Source of the DNA: Crotophaga sulcirostris
Lineage: Eukaryota > Chordata > Aves > Cuculiformes > Crotophagidae
DNA length: 64,000 nt
Direction: 5' to 3'
Assembly: GCA_013397455.1 (NCBI GenBank)
Contig: VYZB01000329.1
Location: 339,779 to 403,778, forward strand
In this document: positions 12,426 to 25,149 of the stretch, piece after piece
How positions within the stretch are numbered: the stretch's first letter is position 1
Layout of the letters: the number at the start of each line of letters is the position of its first letter
Position numbers and translations under genes: made by a program
Notes under the pieces: model-generated
Database searches by the model: none
The model's input: only the letters and a program-made list of their open reading frames with translations
Told to the model about the DNA's origin: nothing

Positions 12426-15400
12426 TTGGTTAAAAGATAGGAGAATTTTGTTAAACTTGGCAATGGGAAGTCTTTTGAAGTCTCATTTGTCAGTTAACAT
12501 TCACAGGACAGTCAAATCTAGTCATTTGGGTCACAGCTGGCAAAAGAAAGATGATCTTCTTGGTTTATTGTTCTGATACAAAATTGTCATTACAAATTGA
12601 AAACACAGAGCAAATAAAAGAGGACAAATGGGGAACTTGTGTGGTTACGTATTTCTACTGTTGCGTCTGGCTGTACTTTGTTTAATAGAGGTTGCAGAAT
12701 TCAAGATGTCTGTATCCTGGGTCTCATTACTATTGTTTAAAAATTTCTGTACCACTAGTTTACAATTAAAACGTTCTTTCTCAACTCAGTTCTCATATCT
12801 CACGTTTTCCATGCTCTAAATATGTGAAACCTGAACTAATATTTTTAGCAAGTAACTGACAGATGCATTGAAACGTTTTTATTTCAAATATTTGCATGTC
12901 AAAATAAAGATATCTAAGATTTTTTTCTGCAGCAAAATGAGAATGTTCATGCATTTTAAAGGAAAATTAAAACTGCTAAATTGATGCAAGAACATTTTAC
13001 AAAGGATGCTTTAGCTTTATTTTCTACGTGTTTAGAACAAAGGATGTCACGATTACAAAGCAGCTAGAAAACTCTCAAAACTCATTGCATAAATAATTAC
13101 AGCAGTGATTCTTAAAAATTATGAAAATTGAAATTGTAATAACATTTTGAAAAAAAAGTGGGCTTGTCTTTGAAGAGCCAGTAGAGTAATTTTCTTTTTA
13201 TCATCCTAAGTGGATATTTAGATTTGAGTAGGTTTTCTGTGCTGGCTATGAGTCAAGTTTTTGCACAGAATCAGTTATCAGAGAAGGAACTGCACTAGCA
13301 GCAAAAGACTTTATTCTCTGTCTTGTTATCTGATTGTAATAATTTCTCTGAAGAAGGCAGAGACTATTTTTGTTCTTTTGCTGCCAACATTTTTGAAAAG
13401 ACAGGTTGCACTGCATTCTCTTGGATGACTTCTCATTTCTGGACTGGTACAGATTATGAAGTTTCTAACCCACAGAGATTCAAGTCTCTTCTAAGAGATG
13501 TTGGTTATTTGACTCAGAAGTCAACTTGTGGTTTCAGGTATCTGTTCTTTTTTCTTATTAGGACAAGTAGTGTGTAAAGATATAACACCCATTTGAGAGA
13601 AGTTGACAGTGATATTTATTGATTGTACTAGTTAACTATAAGAAAAATACTATACATAAGCAAAGAGTAGGTAAACAAGGAAAGGTCTTGAACGTGTGCA
13701 TCAGAACTTTGTTTTGGATTCAGCAGAAAAGGGGAGGCAGCTGAAAGACTGCAAAGAGCACGTGGAAATAATGCTCTTGTGAAGAGATATGTCTGTGGAT
13801 TGCAAACAACTTAGATTAGCAGCAAACAGAAGAGCTAAGGGTGATGGAATGAATGGGTGGAAACTTGCTAGGAATAAATATAGTCTGGAACTGGAAAATT
13901 TGGAACTAACAGAGAAAAAAAGGTTTGAAACAGTGCTATACTGGCAGGGATCAAGACTGAAGCCTGCCTACTGTTTAAGAAGGGTCTTGCAGTTTTGTAA
14001 CAAGGACTTTATGATGCAGTTTCCAGGACAAGGTTCAATGATCCAGGATGTCTCTTTCGGTTCTGCTGTGCATTGTTGTCACTGGAGTGAGGTGATAAAA
14101 GGATAATTTACGCAACGCCAGTTTTAATGATTTGAGAGAGGTGAGTTTCTAGCAATAATAGCCGAAGGAGCTGAAGCTGTGATAACGACTGCAGGGCATA
14201 TTAGGCAGAAATATAATATTTTATGATGGAGGATAATGTACTTATTCACCTTCATCCACTTTTTTTCTCTTCATTCTCCTTGGTGTATTTCCTTGTCGAA
14301 ACACAGAACATAGCTCAGTCTTTTCAGGATTTTACAAGGAAAAGTATTATATCAAGAGCATGTCATGAACAATTTATTAGGAAACACCATTTAATATGCA
14401 TCCACCTTGCAATCATCTTTTGTGATGCCTCAGAGAATTTTTCTTGAGCAACTACCAAGCAATAACTCAGTCTAGACTTTTCCACACAAAGATCCTCATC
14501 ATTCTCTATTCTTCATATTTTCAAAGTAAGGTTTGCCTTGGTGCACGCATGTACTGAAACACTCCTTGCACCCTTTCCATAGAGATGCTTTCTGTCTTCT
14601 CCCAAGTCACATGACAGCCTCTGCATCAGGTAGAGGTCCAGGCTAGGTAAGAATGGCATCTCCTGTGTTTCCCTTCAAAGTCTACATCTACATAAGTAAA
14701 CTAAATTTTGTTGTGGCCCTCAAGTTAACATAGCATGACATAGTTATGTCCATAGTATTAAACTATCTTCACTTCCAAAAGAAGGTGCCCACATTCAGAA
14801 CCATTATTTAGAATATCATCATCCCATACATTATCCCCAAGGCACACCTGGGAATCATCAGAGAGAGTGCTAGTTATCTTGAATCAAAATCATGCGAGGC
14901 ACCATTTAACCTTACAGATAATGGAGGTTTAGTGTCTGTGTCTGTGCCTTGTTTAATTTGCTGGTAAAAGTGAAACCTTAGGATACAGCTAAAAAGTCTG
15001 CAGTCTGGATCCACAACAACAACCTTCAGGGTGTAATAAACCCATCATAGGATACACTTATATTACATGTCAAGCTCAGGTCAGCATTCTGGATCTGAAC
15101 TCTAACTTACCTAGAGTGCAAAAATTTACAGCCCTAAAACAAGGTTGCAATTCCCTCGAAGGCAGATTTTTAAGTTCTTGGGCCTGCTAAGGTCCAGGGT
15201 GAGACAGCATATGAAACTCAGGTCTGGTTTGCAGGCTGAAATTATTAAGGGCAGTCTAAAAATCTCCTAACCATCTCTCAACAGCTGGACACCAGTAAGT
15301 TGTCTGCAGAAATGGCCTCTTGAAGCACCCAGGACCATGAGGGCGGTCTGCAGTGCTGTGCTCAGCTGGCAGGAGGGCCATCACTAAGCCTCATATCCCA

Positions 15401-15643
15401 TAATATAAACTAGTGCAGAAGACCAAGACTGGCTACGTTGCAAATATTGCCAAGTGAGAACATAATCTTCTTGTGTTCTTCCACCATGGAATTCTCAATT
15501 ATTCTAATCCTGTCATATATAAAGTCTTTCTAACTTTGTTCCAATTGTCTTCAATGTAGCTTATGTGTCTGAACTGATTGCTGTTCGATTTCCTAAGCAA
15601 TCTTACTCCACTCTTCCTCTCTGCCCAGAGTTAACTCTGCCAT

Positions 15644-15714
15644 CCACAGCCTGTCCTTAATCAGCTCAGGCTCTGAATACCACAGCCTGTCCCTAATTAG
15701 CTCAGGCTCTGAAT
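15644..15714. repeat. Tandem duplication, 36-bp period
   Basis: A 35-bp segment (15644-15678) containing CCACAGCCTGTCC and GCTCAGGCTCTGAAT recurs at 15680-15714. The copies differ at two positions (T/C and C/T transitions). They are almost directly abutting. Confidence 0.92.
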
Positions 15715-18189
15715 GATTCTCATATCAGAGATATCCAGAGATATGGTTTCATTCCCAAAGTTTCTCTCCCCTACCCCAGCTGTAAACACCTCCAATAGGC
15801 AGGCAAGGGCTGCCGGTATTGAAGCTCTGCACAGCTTTGCAAGGAGCTGTTGTGCAAGTAAAAGTACAACCTTGAGCACTCTTCCAGGGGCTTTGGGGCT
15901 TTTGTGAACATGGATATTCTTCAGTCTCCATATACGCATATACTGAGAAGACACAAAACCAACATAAATGACTGTGCAGCTAGCCTGCTTAAATCTCTGG
16001 AGTGTAAAATTTAATACAATTGTATCAATTGGTTTGAGCCAAACACGTGTACAGCACCTACAGAGCAGTAGTCAGTATTTCCTAGATATTTCTGTTTCTC
16101 AGTGGCTGCATATAAAGGGCAGCTTATTTTATCCTTTGTACATTTCACTGCTCCCTGTTTTTACAGACTGGTATATCTCTAGAGAGCATAAATACAGCAA
16201 CATGCATGCCCCGACGGGTCCTTTTGGTCCTGATGATTTTCTGACTAGAAGATGGTTTCTTTTTTATCCCTTAAATACACAGAAGGGTCAGGCAAAATTT
16301 TGTCTTAAGCACAGAGCCTCACAAAAACATATTCCTAATGTTATTTATATGCAATTTTTATAAGCAGAGAAGTTATCCTCTGGAACCCTGCCAAGGAAAT
16401 TGTATAAGTAGGTGAGGGCCTACAAACAACTGCTAATCTCAGAGAAGGCAATGTGCTTCCATCTGCAGGGTCTTTGTTTAAAATTTTTGCTGCAGATTAT
16501 ATACACTGTTGAATGCATTCTCTTTGGAGGGTTGAATTTAACTACTCTGAATATGGGCTTGCAGTCGAACTTCAGGATTGCTGCACTACACCCTATATTG
16601 TAAATACGAGTTTTTTTGAAAAGGAGTGATGAGATTTAATGTTGGAACTAACAGGAAGTTTTCAAACCCTGGAATTAAAATTGTCTGATTTTGCAAAGTT
16701 GGCAGATTTCACAGTGAAATTTGTGACTTTTTTCAATCTTGACATCTGAAAAAAAAAAGAGACCTTTGACGGAGGGATAGAAAAAATGAATATGACTTGA
16801 GAGAAAATTTTCTTAAAACATCTTAAAAATCTCACCACTTTTGGAGATAACACTCATTCCTTCTTAAACACATTCTTCTTGTTACTGGCCAATGCTTCTG
16901 ATCTGTGTCTGTTAATTTCCACTAGATATGGTTACTGGTTGCGCTCATGGTTTTGGTGGAGGTCAACAGAATATAGACACATATCATTCCCAAAGTCACC
17001 CATAAGATGACATCAAGCACATTGGATAACAAAACACTTTCCTCATCATGTACTCTTTCAAACACTTTGACATGCCCTTAAATTGATAAGTGTCACAGAA
17101 AAATTCTGTGACCACTTGGTAGGAACTCATTTCAGTAGTATCGGCCAGAGAGTGATGAAATACAGTGTAATCAAACACGTGAGAGAAGTCCTTGGTATAT
17201 GTTAGTGTTTGTAGGCCTGGGGTTCTGGTTTTGACTCAAACCTAGTCGTGCTACTGCTAAGTAAGTGCTGCATGGCTGCTTGGCAGGATAGCAAAGTGTG
17301 TCTCATGTCCAAAACATTCCTCCTGAAAAAAAAAGTTTGGCACTACAGTGACGGACAACCTGGGAATTGCTGATAAAGCAGAGGTGTTTTTCTCCTCCAA
17401 ACAAAGATGCTAGAGTTAATTTGTTGCGGTTTTGTCTGCACAAGACCTATTATATGGGCTGTAATTTCACGGGATGGAGACTGTGAACTCCCAGGTCACT
17501 TGTAAACCGATCACTCCCCAGCCTCTCCTCCTTGTGCTTTTAAGTGTTTTGAGCCTGGTAAATTGAAACCTGAAGAAACACAGAGCTCTGATCTCTGGGA
17601 CCTCTAGAGCAAACCTGGACTTTTGCTGATTTGCTCGAGGAAGTAACTGCTTACTTACCCATAATTAACACCACAAAGCTGATCTTTGGAAGATAAAGTA
17701 TGGGAGGTCAGAGACAGGATCAGGGAGAGGGGTTTCATTAGAACTGTAGCATTTGGGAACTGATTGTCTTCTCATTTGCATTAGATTAATCCAGGATTTT
17801 TTTTCACCAAAGTCAAAATTGTTATCCAACTGCAAAATCTGTCTGGATTAGAAATAGTCATTTATATCACATCTAATAGATTTTAATCCACATACTTAGT
17901 AAAAAAAGGAACAGAAAGTACTTGTAAACTACATGACTAAACACACTTTCACTCTTATCTCACAGCAGAGGCTTCATTAGCACTTCCCTACAAGTTCTAA
18001 TTTACAGCAAGGTATCAGACACACAAATAAGTATTCCAGTTGATAGGCTTACTTTACCCAAGAAACTAAGTACAGTATATTCATGACACTGAGTAAGCAC
18101 TACTGAATAAACTCTGCATAAAATAATGTTTTGTTTACCATTTTTTATTTGCATCTTGCTGCTGAGAATTAAAATCACTTCCTTGTACT

Positions 18190-18254
18190 AAAAAGAGAAG
18201 AAAAAAAAGGAAAAAAGCAGAAAAGAAAGAAGAAAAAAGAAAAAAAGGAAAAAG
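18190..18254. repeat. Purine-rich low-complexity tract
   Basis: About 65 bp of A and G on the plus strand with a single C. It is a degenerate (A)nG tract with no fixed period. Confidence 0.85.
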
Positions 18255-20807
18255 TCAAACCCCTCAGCTGGTAGAAATCAAAACAGCTTCACATGTCCCT
18301 CATTTGTACTTTGGCAGTTTGAATTCAGATTGATATCCAGTTCATATTAATAAGGAGTCAGCCCAAAATATGTGATATAATAGGCAAAAGAATCAGTTGC
18401 CATTTCTAAACTAAGACTTTCACGTACAATAACAGGAACTAAATAGGTATATAATATCTATTTATACATTCTTTTCCAACATCCAGTTTTAGCCTCAGAT
18501 TCCTGCATACCACACAAATGCGGCTGCACCACACTTTTATTGTTGACAACCATTTACATCAGAAATAAAGAATCATAATTCTGAGGTTACGGCATGACTT
18601 ATTTATACTACAGAACTGTGTCCTACCACATTTTAAATTTACTGGATGAATAGGTTTTTTGTGCCCCTCATTTTGCATCTTTGTCACACACTGTATCCCA
18701 CATTCAGGCTTTGGCATGCAAGAGCTATGCATCCCAAAGACATTTTCCTCATAAAACTGGCTGTTTACTTTTTGTACAGCAATACCACAAAGCTAATGCT
18801 CTTTCTTTTTAAGAGGGTCAGGGTCCTTGGGTCTATTTTAAAATGAAAAATGAAGTAGTGCAGATCAACTAAACTTCAGAACATAAATCAAATCTTAAAT
18901 AATGGAATGAGTAGTCTCTAATTTCTTACCCACAATATGTGAACACTGAAGATGGATAAAGAGCCTGTTAATCTGCCCTCTTGTTTTAATCTTTATCTCA
19001 AATGTGATTCTAATACACAGGAACAGAACAGACTTGAGTTTGTGGAGTAATTTGGCTGCCAAAAACAAGTTCTAGCTTGCAAATAAGAAGGCATCATATT
19101 GCCAGTTATGGACACAATAGTCCTTTTCTATGACTATACCTTTGCTAATAAATTAACGAGTGCCAGAGAATATTTTGGATACTGCAACTCAGTCACTTAC
19201 ATGGTTAAATTGTAAGAATGGCCCCTGGTATGGTTTTGTTCAAATCACCTAGTATTTCCGAAACAATTCCCTGGCACAGTGCAGAAGTGAATATGGGAGA
19301 ATGACCACTCAGAACAGGCAGCTTGAAATAGTCCTCATTTTGGAAATAAAGTTTAATAATACGTAAATGTCAAGACAATGCCAGCTGGCCCCATGGTCAG
19401 AGAACAGGCGCTGGCACTCTTTGCTTTGCTAGTACAAACCTGGCCTGTACAACTAACACACCTCAGCACAGGAACACTGTATTTCTGGATGCCTCATCCC
19501 AGAGGCCCTACCAAGTGAAAGGAAATCTGTGAAAGAAAAGAGCAACAGAAATGTCCAGATGGCTTTCCCCCACACACTTAAAGCTTCATATTTTGTAGCT
19601 GACTGAAGGACAACAGTAACATTGAGAATACCAATATCTTATGTCTACATTCCTGACTGTAAATACCTGTAGTCATCATATGGCTTCTTCACAAATGCAC
19701 TTCAGTGCTTATTTTGGGTAGCTCAGCCCAACTCAAGACACATCCAGGAGTTTCCAGTCTGCTTGCAGACCCTCTGTATATGGCAGTTAAATCTTGCTTT
19801 TAGTTCAAGGGTTACTGATGCCTTTGCCGGGTCTTCCTTGCTGTGTGCTCGTTCTTCTCTGGGTACAGATGCCACATACCCGTGCCAGCCTCCTCTACCT
19901 ATCTCACCAGCAATGCTGAAGGCAGCAGATGTTCCTAGAGCATCCCGAAGACCACAATAAGTACTAATAAATTCATCCTCCCTCTAGCCATTTCCCAAAC
20001 AATAAGAGCGCTTCTCCCTATTTCCTCTCAGGTTAGTGTGATATTGAGGGGTGGTCTCCACCCACCTGCTCTGTTGTTCATCCTCCTCCTGGAGAAACTA
20101 TAACTGTAGACCAATGCTGAGGGCACTTGCCTGGAACTTTATTACACCAAAGTAAGCTTGTTTTTGTCAAAGGAAACAAGGATATTTAAACTAATCTACA
20201 AAATTATTAAGCTGGGCCATTTGTAGCAAATGCAAATCTGAGGCATCGCAGGCAAGAATGAAAAAAAATTGTTTGGGGTGTGCAGTTTCTGTATAAAAGG
20301 TAAGATGCCTCTCATGCAAGGGAAGCAAGCTCAATATCTCAATAGTAGACTTCATTCCCCTTGTAAACTTTTTTCTGTACTACTCAAGATGTAACCTACT
20401 AGAACTCAGTTCATATTCATATTACCTACTCTTACCTCCCAGAAGCTGATGGTTTCAGGACTGGTTATGTCTTCAGCAGGATGGCTACTGCCACTACAAC
20501 TCCTAACATCAAGGAAGCAAGGAAGGTGCGTACTCTACCATAAACTCATCCCATTGTAGTTCTTCATGGACTTCTGAAGACTTTTTACTAAGCAGACCAT
20601 AATCAGTAACGAAGGAACGTGAGCGAATTCAAATGGAGAACCTCAAAGGGAAATCTTCACAACAGCAAGTGCTCTACAGTGTTCTTCAATTCATGTTCTC
20701 TTTTTTCTCCTTTTTGAGGCAGAAAAAAATTGCAAAAAAGAAAAACGTTGGGAAAGGGTTCTAATTTGAAAATAAAGAACAGTAGAGAACCTGTCGGAAC
20801 TTCTGGA

Positions 20808-21352
20808 CGAGGGAATTGACTGTGCCCCTGTACTCAGCACTGGTGAGGCCGCACCTCGAGCGCTGTGTTGAGTTTTGGGCCCCTCACTACAAGAAGGAAA
20901 TTGAGGGGCTGGAGCGCGTCCAGAGAGGACAACAAGGCTGGTGAAGGGACTGGAGAACAAGTCTTATGAGGAGCAGCTGAGGGAACTGGGGCTGGTTAGC
21001 CTTGAGAAGAGAAGGCTGAGGGGAGACCTCATCACTGTCTACAACTACCTGAAAGGGGGTTGTAGCGAGGTGAGTGTTCGTCTCTTCTCCCAAGTGACAG
21101 GTGATAGGACAAGGGGAAATGGCTGCAAGTTGCACCAAGGGAGTTTCAGACTTGACATTAGGAAAAATTTCTTTACTGAAACAGTGGTCAGGCACTGGCA
21201 GAGGCTGCTCGGGGGGGGGGGGGTGGCTGAGTCCCCATCCCTGGAAGCATTTAAAAGGGGTAGATGAGTTCCTCAGGGATATGGTTTAGTAAGTGGACAA
21301 GAATGGTCGGACTCGATGATCTCAGAGGTCTTTTCCATCCAGATGATTCTAT
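20808..21352 (+). mobile_element. CR1 LINE, 5'-truncated, plus strand
   Basis: This is the 3' half-kilobase of a CR1 element, sense on the plus strand. It begins near the ORF2 block encoding the [11 protein letters not shown] type motif (20835-20870). The plus frame 20941-21267 then holds the classic CR1 ORF2 C-terminus: [10 protein letters not shown] near residue 9, a Y-N-Y-L-K-G-G-C segment and an [10 protein letters not shown] segment. A run of 13 G (21211-21223) lies where the other copies read GG-C/G-CCCAGGGAGG, and the expected P-R-E-V-V motif is missing there, consistent with an indel and frameshift. The 3' UTR ends with an ACTCGATGATCTCAGAGGTC block and GATTCTATTAAGAAT tail near 21350. 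Inactive fragment. Confidence 0.9.
21211..21223. repeat. G13 homopolymer inside CR1
   Basis: Thirteen consecutive G within the CR1 ORF2 remnant. It is a likely slippage site and possibly an assembly error. Confidence 0.9.
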
Positions 21353-21963
21353 TAAGAATCTTTGTTGGCTATAACTTTATGAACAAAATGGGAGCAATAT
21401 ACTCTTGAGGGACAGCTGAAGAACAGGACTGAGTGGATATGTTACTTGAATCATACTTGACTCAAACCTTCTTGTTAATAAAACTCTCCACTGTCAAAAA
21501 TCCATCAAGGGAGTTCCTGTATTCAAACGGACGGCAAATTAAACATATCACTAACCTCAGGGAACCTAGGAATACCAAAACAAGGGATATTTTTAGCCTG
21601 CTTGGCTACTTGGGGGTGGTAAGTGTCTGCTCTCATTAAAATCTCACAACTGTTTCTCCCAAATGTCAAAATTGTAAAGCTGTTGACTGATGCAGCTGAG
21701 ATAACCCGGGCAATGAAAGCCCACTGCTTTAGGTGACAGTGGTCTCCCCATGACAGTGCTAGGGAGCTGATTTAGATTTAAGGGAAATTAGAATTCCTTC
21801 CAAGTTGAATTAGGATACCTTCATGATCCAGCTCATGTCCTGGGTAGCTCTTGAACTTTTTGTCTTCACTTCATGATCGTGCTCTTTGCTTCATGGGTTT
21901 CAGGGTTGTGCATAAACCAAGGCCAGGATTTCCAGGCAAGTATAAGCTCATGCTATGCAAATC

Positions 21964-21991
21964 AGAAAAAAAAAAGAAAAAAAAAAAGAAA
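21964..21991. repeat. A-rich purine tract
   Basis: Runs of A10 and A11 separated by single G. It may be a retroposon tail, but no parent element is evident beside it. Confidence 0.85.
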
Positions 21992-22261
21992 TGGCTCAAC
22001 CAAACCAGCAGTTCAAAAATGCATCCGCCGTGGGCAGGAAGCCAACTGTAATGTCGGAAAATACAGAACAGAATATGTACAAAACCAGCTCTGTCATTGT
22101 GGAAATGCATACCAGAACATGTATAATATCTGTATCTGTGTTAAAAAAATAATTTTGGATGTGCATGTGCACATTGGTGCATGGAAAGAGAGATTTCATT
22201 CCTTCTCTGAGTAAGGAACTGAATTATTCTTTTCTAAATGTCACGATTTTTTCATTGTTTG

Positions 22262-22317
22262 AACAGGGATAGGAAGGTAAAACTATACTCCCAGTTCAAT
22301 TCCTTCCTATCTCTGTT
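22262..22317. other. Inverted repeat, 16-bp arms, 24-nt loop
   Basis: The left arm 22262-22277 (AACAGGGATAGGAAGG) is matched by the right arm 22302-22317, which is its reverse complement except for one position; that position would form a G-U pair in the plus-strand RNA. The loop is 24 nt. The fold would be a short stem, shorter than a usual microRNA precursor. A small transposon relic or chance are alternatives. Confidence 0.55.
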
Positions 22318-22799
22318 TCTCTAATGTTTCTACTACTTTAGGCTCCTTTACATTCTGGGGTATCAAACAACTGCAGAGATATTATAAACCACAGGAGCTG
22401 ATGTTGCTTGTTATCCAACCATTCTGAAAGTTCAAAGGAGAACTAAAGGTGTCTGAATCATGGGGAGAAGATGGTGAGTTGGAAAGTGTATTTAAGGTAG
22501 TCACAGAGGAACATACTGGAGAAAGGAATTTCCTAGGAATGGGGCATTCTTGCACATATGGGGTTGAGAGGATGGGTGTGGAAAGAACATGTGCTTGTCC
22601 ATCTTGCACTCAACTGAGCTGAATAATGTCTGGCAGAGCTCAGCATGCACAGTGCACAGCAGCCAGAGTTGGCATTTTGTCAGGTTTGCCCAGAACACGA
22701 ATCTGAAAAGTTTGGGATTCAGTTCAGAGTCTCAAAATCACCATGTGTGAGGAGGCTCAAAATGCCACAGCTAGGCTGCACTTACATAAGACTATTAAA

Positions 22800-22864
22800 T
22801 TAATTAGTCTTGCAGCACGGAACGAAATGTAATTCAATCGTGGTGATAGGTTGATAGATTAATC
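22800..22864. promoter_or_regulatory. Cluster of homeodomain-type words (candidate enhancer)
   Basis: Within 65 bp there are TTAATTAG (22800-22807), a GTAATTCAATC-type word near 22829-22839 and the palindrome GATTAATC (22857-22864). Such TAAT-core words bind homeodomain proteins. In AT-rich DNA they also occur by chance, so this is only a candidate. Confidence 0.2.
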
Positions 22865-22886
22865 ACAATTTACAGCCTTGTAAAGG

Positions 22887-22939
22887 CAGGGAAAAAAAAG
22901 AAAAAAAAAAGAAGAAAGAAAAGAAAATAAAAAGAAAAA
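22887..22939. repeat. A-rich purine tract
   Basis: Over 50 bp of A with interspersed G, broken once by T. Low-complexity DNA. Confidence 0.85.
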
Positions 22940-24809
22940 TATTCCAGTACTCAAAGACTTTAGCTTCCAGTAATAACTAAATGTTTTAATGATATTTTTG
23001 AAAAAGAAACTGTTTGTCCCTTTTTCCTCAGTTTTTCAGTTAAAAATAAAACTGAGGTTTAACTGTTTTCAGTTTCAAAAAAAAAGAAAGAAAAACTAAA
23101 AGGAGACAATTTTTTTCTTTTGAAAAGAAGCTTTGATACCTGGAAACATTTTTTATTTCCTCGTTTCACTTTCAAAAATTAAAAAATTTTGATTAAATTG
23201 ACTTTTCCTTGAAAAAATATTCAACTGAAAAAATCAGCTACCTTTAGTGCTAATCCTGGGATAATATACTCTTCCTCTAAATGAGACATGAACTTTCTTA
23301 CATTGTTTTTTAATAATCAAAAAAACCAGCTTGAATTTAAGAAACTGAAAGTTCATTATAGTCTTGATAACCCAAAAAATCTTTGTAGAATTTGAGAAGG
23401 GAAAAGTACTATTTTGGGCCCTAAGACTTTCACATCCCATTCACCAGTCAACAACAAAGACATCTCAGTGACAAAATCCCAATATTGTCTAACCTGTATG
23501 TGTTATAAGAAAAATACATATATAACTTTAAAAAGTGATTTTATATGTTATTACTTCTAACAGCAAAGGTGTGGGCTCATTCCCTGAAATGCTGTTCATT
23601 GTACGGGACATCTATAAATATTTTTGCTGTTTCACAATAATGTGCAGTTTCTTCATTTTGGTTGAAAATTACTTACATCAATAATAAGAGTGAGTTTGAA
23701 TTCTCTGAGTTGTTTACTGCAGTGGCAGAAGTCCCCTGAATGCAATTATCTTGGATGAGGGTTTTCATGTCCCTCACTCCGAGCCTTGCTAAGACAATGT
23801 GTTTTGCCCTCAGTTGACTGAGAGGGACTGAGTTGCAGAGAATAGGGCTTCAATGCTTCCTGAAAGTGTGACAGCTTCAAAGTATGTCCAATGAGACCCC
23901 AGAACCACCAGTCATTTTGGAAAAATGTTCTCGCTGCTTCTCTGATCCATTGTCTTTTTCAGAGTGGCACAACTGTGTTTGCTGTGCGCAATTCCCAATA
24001 AACTGATTGATGTGGAAGGCAAGCCAGGAAAATCTCAGCTCCACCCCATTTTGCATGTTTCATGGTCCAAAAGGTTCAATAACTGCCCAGCTGGGGAATG
24101 TATTTTTTTTCCTTTCTGTACATACTCCTTCTGTAATTTGCATTATTATTGAGTAAGTCACACACTACTGACTTCGTTCTACAGCTTGTAACTCTTTACG
24201 TAGTTTCCCACCTCCCACACCACAAGAGAAATGCCACCAGTCATGAGATGTTCTTGTGAACAGGAACAAAGTGATCATATGGATCCTTTGATTAACTCTT
24301 GCTACACATACACCCACCTTGTTTCATCATCGAAATGAAATCTGCAAGCAGTCAAAATGCTTGCGTGCAGCCCTGAGCTGCAGTGACATTTGTATTATGT
24401 TCAGCTCTCGTTGCAGTATTGTATAACCACCACCACTACAGCTTACGTCTTCAGTCCTTCTTAGGTTACATGACCAACACTGAGATTAGGAACAGGTTTT
24501 AAAAGATGTCCACATACTGGTAATTTATCACACACACATTACCCAAATAAATAATACACACATATATATCAACTTAATTGCTGCACATGTAAGTACCTGA
24601 TTTCACATAATGAATACTTCAAGGAAGCTTATAACCCAATAGATATTAATTACTGTGTCTGAACAAGAGGCCCCACTTTTCTCCTAAACGTGCTACATTC
24701 AATGGGGTATTGAATTTATGCTGCTGCTCATCACTGTGGGGCCTAAGAATTTTATTTATTAAAACAAAATCAAGAATGAAATCCCCAGAAGAAAGGATTT
24801 TTTTTTGGA

Positions 24810-24827
24810 GGGAGGGAGGGCGGTGGG
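24810..24827 (+). other. G-quadruplex motif
   Basis: Four runs of three G with loops of 1, 1 and 4 nt (24810-24812, 24814-24816, 24818-24820, 24825-24827), with further G runs to 24842. It meets the usual G3+N1-7 pattern. It follows a T run and lies in otherwise AT-rich DNA. Confidence 0.75.
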
Positions 24828-25062
24828 AAAGAGGGGAGAGGGTATGATAGTTTAGAAGGAAGACCCGAAGAATATAACTTTGCAGATTTTATTTATGTTG
24901 TTTTATCTGTATTGCTTTGGTGTCAAGGGATAAAAGCATTGTAATTCTTAATCTTCGGAACAAAAAACTCTTCTGCCTGGTTATAATTCTGGATAACTTG
25001 CAAATTTTTTAGTTTGCACCAGTGTAACTTAGAGCTGATGATGTTTTTTTCCCCGGTAGCAG

Positions 25063-25149
25063 GTTTGTACCATCATCAAGAGCTGGATTTCTCCCCAGGA
25101 GCGGACCCTTCTCCATGGATTGCCCCACACAGCACCAGTAACAGCACAG
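25063..25149 (+). other. Candidate 87-bp exon, unidentified
   Basis: The segment is preceded by a strong pyrimidine run and an acceptor-like end (25044-25062, T7CCCC then GGTAGCAG) and followed by CAG|GTACCC as a possible donor at 25150. Its length is 87 bp, a multiple of three, and one frame (shared with an open frame 25014-25220) is open across it, giving a peptide containing Y-H-H-Q-E-L-D-F-S-P and D-P-S-P-W. I do not recognise the peptide. The donor lacks the usual purine at position +3/+4 beyond GTA, and open frames of this size are common by chance. If real, it would make the surrounding DNA intronic. Confidence 0.2.

Larger units (their letters stand above)
11601..20807. other. AT-rich non-coding DNA, no gene seen
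   Basis: Nine kilobases without a recognisable coding region. The longest frames (13789-14106 and 15968-16363, plus strand) have no domain, motif or codon pattern that I recognise. Two small tandem duplications (12370-12425, 15644-15714) and one purine-rich tract (18190-18254) are listed separately. No CR1 piece was recognised here, which is the longest such stretch in the window. Confidence 0.6.
21353..25062. other. AT-rich non-coding DNA with purine tracts
   Basis: No recognisable coding region. Contents that can be stated: A-rich purine tracts at 21964-21991, 22887-22939 and 23073-23096, an inverted repeat at 22262-22317, a cluster of AT-rich palindromic homeodomain-type words at 22800-22864 and a G-quadruplex motif at 24810-24827. 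No CR1 was recognised. Confidence 0.6.

Noticed and set aside
13789..14106. 105-codon plus-strand frame with a charged N-terminal half
   Set aside because: No family recognised, no splice signals that fit, and the length is within chance for this much DNA.
20941..21267. 108-codon plus-strand frame as a possible gene
   Set aside because: It is the CR1 ORF2 C-terminal remnant, already explained by the element.
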